A DNA stretch of 60,866 nucleotides from Olsenella uli (GTDB taxonomy: Bacteria > Actinomycetota > Coriobacteriia > Coriobacteriales > Atopobiaceae), in NCBI RefSeq assembly GCF_016900775.1, contig NZ_JACJKN010000016.1, positions 1 to 60,866 of the forward strand. Reading direction: 5' to 3'. This document shows positions 55,777-60,866 of the stretch, in pieces (position 1 is the stretch's first letter; each line of letters starts with the position of its first letter). The position numbers were made by a program, and so were the translations under genes. A model generated the notes under the pieces. That model searched no databases. It was given only the letters and a program-made list of their open reading frames with translations, and was not told where the DNA came from.

Positions 55777-56775
55777 CTATCGCAGCGTCGCCAGCATCAC
55801 GGCCTTGATGGAGTGCAGGCGGTTCTCCGCCTCATCGAAGACGCGACTGCGCGCCCCCTCGAAGACCTCGTCGGTCACCTCGAGCTCCGCGAGGCCGAAC
55901 TTCTGGTAGACCTCCTCGCCGATCGTGGTCTTGCGGTCGTGGAAGCTCGGCAGGCAGTGCATGAAGATCGCGTCCGGCGCGGCCTTAGCCATGAGCTCGG
56001 CCGTCACCTGGTACGGCGAGAGCAGGCGGATGCGCTCTCCCCAGAGCTCGGCCGGCTCCCCCATGGAGACCCAGATGTCCGTGTAGATGACGCTCGCACC
56101 GCGCGCGCCCTCGTCGACGTCGGGCGTGAGGGTGATCGTGGAGCCGGTCTCCGCCGCGATCCCGCGGCACGTCTCGACGAGCTCCGCCGCGGGCATCTGC
56201 TCGGCGGGGCCGCACGCGCAGAAGTCGATCCCCAGCTTGGCGCATACGACCATGAGCGAGTTGCCCACGTTGTTGCCGGCGTCGCCCATGAAGGTCACCT
56301 TGCGGCCGCGCATGCCGTCGCGGCCGAACTCCTCCTCCATCGTGAGGACGTCGGCGAGCATCTGCGTGGGGTGGAACTCGGTGGTGAGGCCGTTCCACAC
56401 GGGGACGCCGGCGTAGGCGGCAAGCTCCTCGACGCGCTCCTGACCGAAGCCGCGGTACTCGATGCCGTCGAACATGCGGCCGAGGACGCGCGCGGTGTCG
56501 GCGATGGACTCCTTCTTGCCGATCTGGCTCGCGGAGGGGTCCAGGTAGACGGCGTGCATGCCGAGGTCGGCCGCACCCACCTCGAAAGCGCAGCGGGTGC
56601 GCGTGGAGGTCTTCTCAAAGACGAGGGCGACGTTTCTCCCCTCGAGGTAGCGGTGCGGCTCCCCCGCGCGCTTCTTGGCCTTGAGCTCGGCCGAGAGGTC
56701 GAGCAGGGAGCGGATCTCTTCGGGGGTGAAGTCGAGGAGCTTGAGGAAGCTCCGCCCAGAGAGGCTCACGGACAT
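55777..56775 (-). CDS. argF: Ornithine carbamoyltransferase
   Basis: 332 residues. Carbamoyl-phosphate loop STRTR at 57-61 ([13 protein letters not shown]), [50 protein letters not shown] and the ornithine-site [11 protein letters not shown]. Acts in arginine synthesis or in the arginine deiminase route; no arcA or arcC is in view, so direction is open. AAGGAG precedes the ATG at 56775. Confidence 0.95.
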   Translation of the reverse strand: MSVSLSGRSFLKLLDFTPEEIRSLLDLSAELKAKKRAGEPHRYLEGRNVALVFEKTSTRTRCAFEVGAADLGMHAVYLDPSASQIGKKESIADTARVLGRMFDGIEYRGFGQERVEELAAYAGVPVWNGLTTEFHPTQMLADVLTMEEEFGRDGMRGRKVTFMGDAGNNVGNSLMVVCAKLGIDFCACGPAEQMPAAELVETCRGIAAETGSTITLTPDVDEGARGASVIYTDIWVSMGEPAELWGERIRLLSPYQVTAELMAKAAPDAIFMHCLPSFHDRKTTIGEEVYQKFGLAELEVTDEVFEGARSRVFDEAENRLHSIKAVMLATLR

Positions 56776-56976
56776 GTTCTTCTCCTTCCGGGCGCGGCCC
56801 GTCGCGGGGTGTGCTGAGAAGTGCATTGTATGCCCTGCCGCGCGACGGCGCCCGCCGCGCGCCGGGCGCTTTGCACAACCTTAACGCGCGCGGGGGCGGC
56901 GGCGCCCCGCGCAAGCGGTACTATGGAGGATAACCGTGAGGTAGGCTCACACCACAACGCTGTCGAAAGGTTCGCG

Positions 56977-59481
56977 ATGAGCAAGGACAAGACCAGGGAC
57001 GCCGCGGAGCAGGACGTCAAGAAGGGCGCCAAGACGGCCCACCGCGAGAAGGACCTCGAGAAGGCCGCCGAGAAGTACGCGGGCAAGGACAAGGACGGCA
57101 GGCGCGACTTCTCCTACACCCAGAACCGCGAGATCAGCTGGCTGCGCTTCGACGACCGCATCCTCGACGAGGCCTACGACCCCGACGTCCCCATCTTCGA
57201 GCGCCTCAAGTTCTGCGAGATCGTCGAGTCCAACCTCGACGAGTGGTTCATGATCCGCGTGGGCGGCCTCTCCGACCTCGCCTCGCTCAAGAACCAGCCG
57301 CGCGACAACAAGTCGAACCAGACGCCCGCCGAGCAGCTCGACGGCATCTTCGAGGCCCTGCCCGCCCTCGTCGAGCGCCACGAGCGCGGCCTCGCCGAGG
57401 TCGAGTCGCTCCTCGCGGAGAAGGGCCTCGTGCGCGTCTCCCCCGCCGAGTACACCGAGGAGGACCGCGCCGCGGTGCGCCGCCACTTCGAGCGCCGCCT
57501 CGCGCCGATCATCTCCCCGCTCATCGTGGACCCGCGCCACCCCTTCCCCAACCTGAGGAACGGCCGCCTCTTCGTGGCCTGCTCGCTCGACGGCGCCGAC
57601 GAGACGGGGCTGCTCGGCATCATCGAGGTCCCGCGCACCGAGGCGCGCGTCGTGGCGCTGCCCTCCTCGCCCAAGGCCTGGCGCTACACCCTGCTCGAGG
57701 ACGTGCTCGAGACCTCGCTCGACCAGTGCTTCGGCGACTACGTGCCCAAGCGCTCGGCCGTGCTGCGCGTCACGCGCAACGCCGACATCGACCCCGACGG
57801 CGAGGGCGTCGAGGAGGAGGAGGACTACCGCCAGCACATGAAGAAGGTCCTCAAGCTCCGCCAGCGCCTCCAGCCGGTGCGCCTGGAGATCCGCGGCAAG
57901 CTCGGCAAGAAGCTCGAGGACCTCGTCGCGGGCGAGCTCTCGCTCGAGCCGCGCCGGATCTTCCACCTCGAGCGGCCCATCGACCTCGGCTACGTCTACG
58001 GCCTCGAGTCCCACATCCCCGACCACGTGCACACCGCCTGCGTCTACCGGCCCTTCGAGCCGCAGATCTCCCCGATGGTGGACCTCTCGCGCCCGATGCG
58101 CGGGCAGGTGGAGGACCACGACGTCCTGCTCACCTACCCCTACGAGTCCATGACGCCGCTCCTGCGCCTCGTGCGCGAGGCCTCCGCCGACGACGCCTGC
58201 ATCTCCATCAAGATCACGCTCTACCGCGTGGCCAAGTCCAGCCACCTCTGCGAGAGCCTTATCAGCGCCGCCGAGGCCGGCAAGGACGTGACCGTCCTCA
58301 TGGAGCTGCGCGCCCGCTTCGACGAGGCCAACAACATCGCCTGGGCGGAGCGCCTCGAGGACGCCGGCTGCACGGTCATCTACGGCTCCGAGGGCTTCAA
58401 GTGCCACTCCAAGATCTGCCAGATCACCTACCACGACCGCGACGGCATACGCCGCATCACGTGCCTCGGCACCGGCAACTTCAACGAGAAGACCGCGACC
58501 CTCTACTCCGACTTCATGCTGCTCACGGCCGACGAGGGGATCGGCGCGGACGGCAACACCTTCTTCCGCAACCTCTCGCTCGGCAACCTCCGCGGCACGT
58601 ACCGCCAGCTCGGCGTGGCGCCCGTGGGGCTCAAGCCGCTCGTCATGCGCGGGCTTGACCGCGAGATCGCCCGCGCCCGAGAGGGGGCGCCGGCGCGCGT
58701 CTTCCTCAAGATGAACTCGCTCACGGACCGCGACGTCATCGACAAGATCTCCGAGGCCTGCGAGGCGGGCGTCAAGGTCGTCATGATCGTGCGCGGCATC
58801 TGCTGCATCAAGGCGGGCGTCCCCGGCAAGACCGACGGCCTCGTGGTGCGCCAAATTGCCGGGCGCTTCCTCGAGCACGCGCGCATCTACGCCTTCGGCG
58901 AGTACGCCGACACGATCTACCTCTCGAGCGCGGACATGATGACGAGAAACACCGAGCGGCGCGTGGAGATCGCCTACCCCGTGCGCGACCCGGCGTGCTC
59001 GGAAATCGTCCGCCACTTCATCGAGCTCCAGCTCTCCGACAACGTCAAGGCGCGCCAGCTCACGGCCGAGGGCACCTGGGAGCGCGTCGAGTGCGGCCCG
59101 GACGAGCCGCGCATCATCTGCCAGGAGGTCCTGCTGAGGGAGGCCTACGAGCGCGCACGCGCCGCCGTCGAGGCGCGCGCCGCGGCGGCGAAGGCCGAGC
59201 GCTTCGAGCCGGAGCCCGAGGCGGCCCCCGCCCTCACGCCCGTCGAGGAGCCTGCGCCCGCGCCCGCCGAGGCCGCAGACGAGCCGGCGGAGGAGCCGCG
59301 CCGGGAGGAGGCGGAGCACGCGCCCGCGCCGCGCCCCGAGCCCCCGCGGCCCGCGGCGGAGCAGCCCCGGCCCGCGCCGCGTCCCGCGCCTGCGCCCGAG
59401 CGCCGCAGGGGGCGCGTCGGCCGCGCGCTCTCGCTCTTTGGCCAGGCCTTCGGCACCCTTTTCGGCGGGGGTGACGAGTGA
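56977..59481 (+). CDS. ppk: Polyphosphate kinase 1 with long C-terminal tail
   Basis: 834-residue enzyme that polymerises ATP gamma-phosphate into polyphosphate. A ~40-residue charged N terminus precedes the four PPK1 domains: NREISWLRFDDRILDEA, LDEWFMIRVGGL, phosphohistidine His477 in GFKCHSKICQI, and His634 in FLEHARIYAFGEYADTIYLSSADMMTRN. After about residue 720 comes a ~115-residue Pro/Ala/Glu-rich tail ending in a basic, amphipathic segment (RRRGRVGRALSLFGQAFGTLFGG), not part of the normal enzyme. AAAGG upstream of the ATG at 56977. Confidence 0.95.
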   Translation: MSKDKTRDAAEQDVKKGAKTAHREKDLEKAAEKYAGKDKDGRRDFSYTQNREISWLRFDDRILDEAYDPDVPIFERLKFCEIVESNLDEWFMIRVGGLSDLASLKNQPRDNKSNQTPAEQLDGIFEALPALVERHERGLAEVESLLAEKGLVRVSPAEYTEEDRAAVRRHFERRLAPIISPLIVDPRHPFPNLRNGRLFVACSLDGADETGLLGIIEVPRTEARVVALPSSPKAWRYTLLEDVLETSLDQCFGDYVPKRSAVLRVTRNADIDPDGEGVEEEEDYRQHMKKVLKLRQRLQPVRLEIRGKLGKKLEDLVAGELSLEPRRIFHLERPIDLGYVYGLESHIPDHVHTACVYRPFEPQISPMVDLSRPMRGQVEDHDVLLTYPYESMTPLLRLVREASADDACISIKITLYRVAKSSHLCESLISAAEAGKDVTVLMELRARFDEANNIAWAERLEDAGCTVIYGSEGFKCHSKICQITYHDRDGIRRITCLGTGNFNEKTATLYSDFMLLTADEGIGADGNTFFRNLSLGNLRGTYRQLGVAPVGLKPLVMRGLDREIARAREGAPARVFLKMNSLTDRDVIDKISEACEAGVKVVMIVRGICCIKAGVPGKTDGLVVRQIAGRFLEHARIYAFGEYADTIYLSSADMMTRNTERRVEIAYPVRDPACSEIVRHFIELQLSDNVKARQLTAEGTWERVECGPDEPRIICQEVLLREAYERARAAVEARAAAAKAERFEPEPEAAPALTPVEEPAPAPAEAADEPAEEPRREEAEHAPAPRPEPPRPAAEQPRPAPRPAPAPERRRGRVGRALSLFGQAFGTLFGGGDE

Positions 59482-60803
59482 GCGAGGAGCTCGAGCTCGT
59501 CTGCGAGCGCATGACCTATGGCCCGGACGCCGTCGCCCACGACGGTGACGGCAGGGCCGTCTTCGTCACCGGCGGCGTCGCGGGGGACCGCGTCCGCGCC
59601 GTCGTGGACCACGAGGAGGGCCGCTGGGCCCACGCCCGCGCGGTCGAGGTCCTCGAGGCCTCCCCTGACCGCGTCACGCCCCCCTGCCCCTACGTCGGCG
59701 CCTGCGGGGGCTGCCCGTGGGCGGCGCTCTCGCGCGAGGCGCAGGTCGCGGCCAAGCGCGCGTGCGTCGTCGACGCGCTCTCCCGCGTGGGCCGCATGGG
59801 CGACGAGCGGGCCCAGGCCCTCGTCGCCCCGCTCGAGACCCCGGGCGAGCCCTGGGGGTATCGCAACAAGGTCGAGCTCGCCGTCTCCCGCGAGCGCGGG
59901 CGCGTGGCGCTCGGCATGCACGCGGCCGGCGGCGCGGGCGTCGTGCGCGTCAAGAGCTGCCCGCTGCTCGACAAGGCCCACGCCGGCGCCGTGAAGTCCG
60001 TCGCCGGCGCGCTCTCCTACCTCTCCAACAGCCACGGGCTCGACCTCGAGCGCGTGGGGATCCGCGTCTCGCGCCGCACGCGCGACGTGGAGGTCGCGCT
60101 CTGGGACCACCCCGGCGCCTTCCCGCGCGCCCAGGCGGCCAAGGTGCTCGAGGACGCGCTGCGCCCCACCTCCGTCGTGCGCGTCATGCAGAAGGGACCG
60201 GCCAAGGCCCGCCGCATCGCGGGCGTGGAGTGCCTCTCCGGCGCGGGCTCCTGGGGGGAGCTCGTGGGCGAGGAGCGCATGCGCGTCTCGGCCCCCTCGT
60301 TCTTCCAGGTGAACACGCGCGGCGCCGAGCGGCTCGTGGCGCTCGTCATGGAGGCGCTCGACCCGCGCCCGGACGAGGAGGCCATGGACCTCTACTGCGG
60401 CGCCGGCACCTTCACACTGCCGCTCGCCCGGCGCGCCGGCTTCGTCTCCGCCGTGGAGTCCTACGGGCCGGCAGTCCGCGACCTGCGCCGCAACCTCGAG
60501 ACCGCCGGGCTCGACAACGTCGACCCCATCGGGGGCGACGCGGGCCGCGAGTTCCCGGACACCGACGCCGACGTCATCGTCGTGGACCCGCCGCGCGCGG
60601 GACTCGCCGCCGACGTGGTGCGCCGGCTCTCCGAGCAGCCCGCGCGCGCCATCGCCTACGTGAGCTGCGACCCGGCGACCCTCGCGCGCGACCTCGCGCG
60701 CTTCGGCGAGGCCGGGGTCTTCTCGCCCGCGCGCGTGACGCCGGTGGACCTCTTCCCGCAGACCTATCACGTCGAGACGGTGACGCTGCTCGAGCGCGCA
60801 TGA
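59478..60803 (+). CDS. rlmD: RlmD/TrmA-type RNA (uracil-C5) methyltransferase
   Basis: 441-residue SAM-dependent 5-methyluridine methyltransferase of the RlmCD/RumA family. N-terminal TRAM-like barrel, FeS ligands Cys70, Cys76, Cys79 (PPCPYVGACGGCPW) and a fourth in KSCPLL, SAM motif MDLYCGAGTFTLPLA, VDPPRAGL, and the catalytic Cys in YVSCDPATLARDL. Whether it acts on 23S rRNA or tRNA cannot be told. GTG start in a GTGA overlap with ppk. The last 63 bases of the window after it show nothing recognisable. Confidence 0.92.
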   Translation: MSEELELVCERMTYGPDAVAHDGDGRAVFVTGGVAGDRVRAVVDHEEGRWAHARAVEVLEASPDRVTPPCPYVGACGGCPWAALSREAQVAAKRACVVDALSRVGRMGDERAQALVAPLETPGEPWGYRNKVELAVSRERGRVALGMHAAGGAGVVRVKSCPLLDKAHAGAVKSVAGALSYLSNSHGLDLERVGIRVSRRTRDVEVALWDHPGAFPRAQAAKVLEDALRPTSVVRVMQKGPAKARRIAGVECLSGAGSWGELVGEERMRVSAPSFFQVNTRGAERLVALVMEALDPRPDEEAMDLYCGAGTFTLPLARRAGFVSAVESYGPAVRDLRRNLETAGLDNVDPIGGDAGREFPDTDADVIVVDPPRAGLAADVVRRLSEQPARAIAYVSCDPATLARDLARFGEAGVFSPARVTPVDLFPQTYHVETVTLLERA

Positions 60804-60866
60804 ACCCCGGCCGTCCCCTCCCGCACCCTGCCCGAAACCCCCGGCGATTGGGTGGCACCCTTGATG

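Noticed and set aside
55292-55909. Several short frames on both strands between trpS and argF
   Set aside because: They overlap one another, have no RBS or recognisable domain, and many end in Ile-Pro-stop because the repeated ATTCCCTAA supplies the stop codon.
56911-56924. A promoter for ppk at TACTAT (56919-56924)
   Set aside because: No -35 at an acceptable distance and no extended -10; chance match is likely.

Overview
The window is about 61 kb of very GC-rich (roughly 70% by eye), tightly packed bacterial chromosome. Codon use, the many GTG starts and TGA stops, and the gene order point to an actinobacterium of the class Coriobacteriia, most likely an Olsenella/Atopobiaceae-type anaerobe. 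The gene order includes rplU-rpmA-obg-proB-proA-nadD-yqeK-rsfS, rpsP-khpA-rimM-trmD-lepB, mreB-mreC-mreD-mrdA-rodA, and a compact shikimate operon. This placement is inference; there is no rRNA in the window. Almost everything is core metabolism and housekeeping. The long open frames on the opposite strand of real genes are GC-rich shadows.

Layout. 25-3394 (minus): comM, yraN and rnhB, with a terminator separating them from rplS. 3504-8573 (minus): a DUF6273-like surface protein, a dGTPase-like HD hydrolase and ppdK. 8811-9212 (minus): a PPDK regulatory protein reduced to its N-terminal domain. 9269-14788 (minus): rpsP-khpA-rimM-trmD-lepB-glyQ-glyS. 15015-16938 (plus): a two-component system. 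17028-19190 (minus): dinB and a REP-associated Y1 transposase (RAYT) bracketed by two palindromes. 19182-25618 (minus): rplU-rpmA, then obg-proB-proA-nadD-yqeK-rsfS. 25767-35299 (minus): the rod-shape operon mreB-mreC-mreD-mrdA-rodA, followed by a DUF697 protein, a B12-binding-type radical SAM protein and its DUF2344 partner. 35324-43587 (minus): a TPR membrane protein, a cyclophilin, a zinc-ribbon membrane protein, aconitase, a P-type ATPase and tRNA-Arg(CCG).

43715-52922 (plus) carries the whole shikimate pathway and both the Phe and Tyr branches: aroF, tyrA, aroB, aroA, aroC, pheA, a fused aroE-aroK, and finally an aroQ dehydroquinase that carries an N-terminal PTS EIIB-like domain with its phosphorylatable cysteine. 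Most junctions from tyrA on are 1- or 4-base stop/start overlaps, so the enzymes are probably made in balanced amounts. The rest holds a small membrane protein, 5-formyl-THF cyclo-ligase (minus), trpS, argF (minus), ppk and an RlmD-type RNA methyltransferase.

Most unusual features: (1) the EIIB-AroQ fusion; (2) the kinase-less PPDK regulator standing next to ppdK; (3) five long palindromes of related sequence scattered between genes, two of them flanking the RAYT gene and several containing stop codons or abutting Shine-Dalgarno sites; (4) an array of 41-bp repeats in two opposed blocks between trpS and argF; (5) an imperfect inverted duplication of the rpmA terminator region upstream of obg; (6) an apparently leaderless dinB whose -35 lies inside a palindrome.
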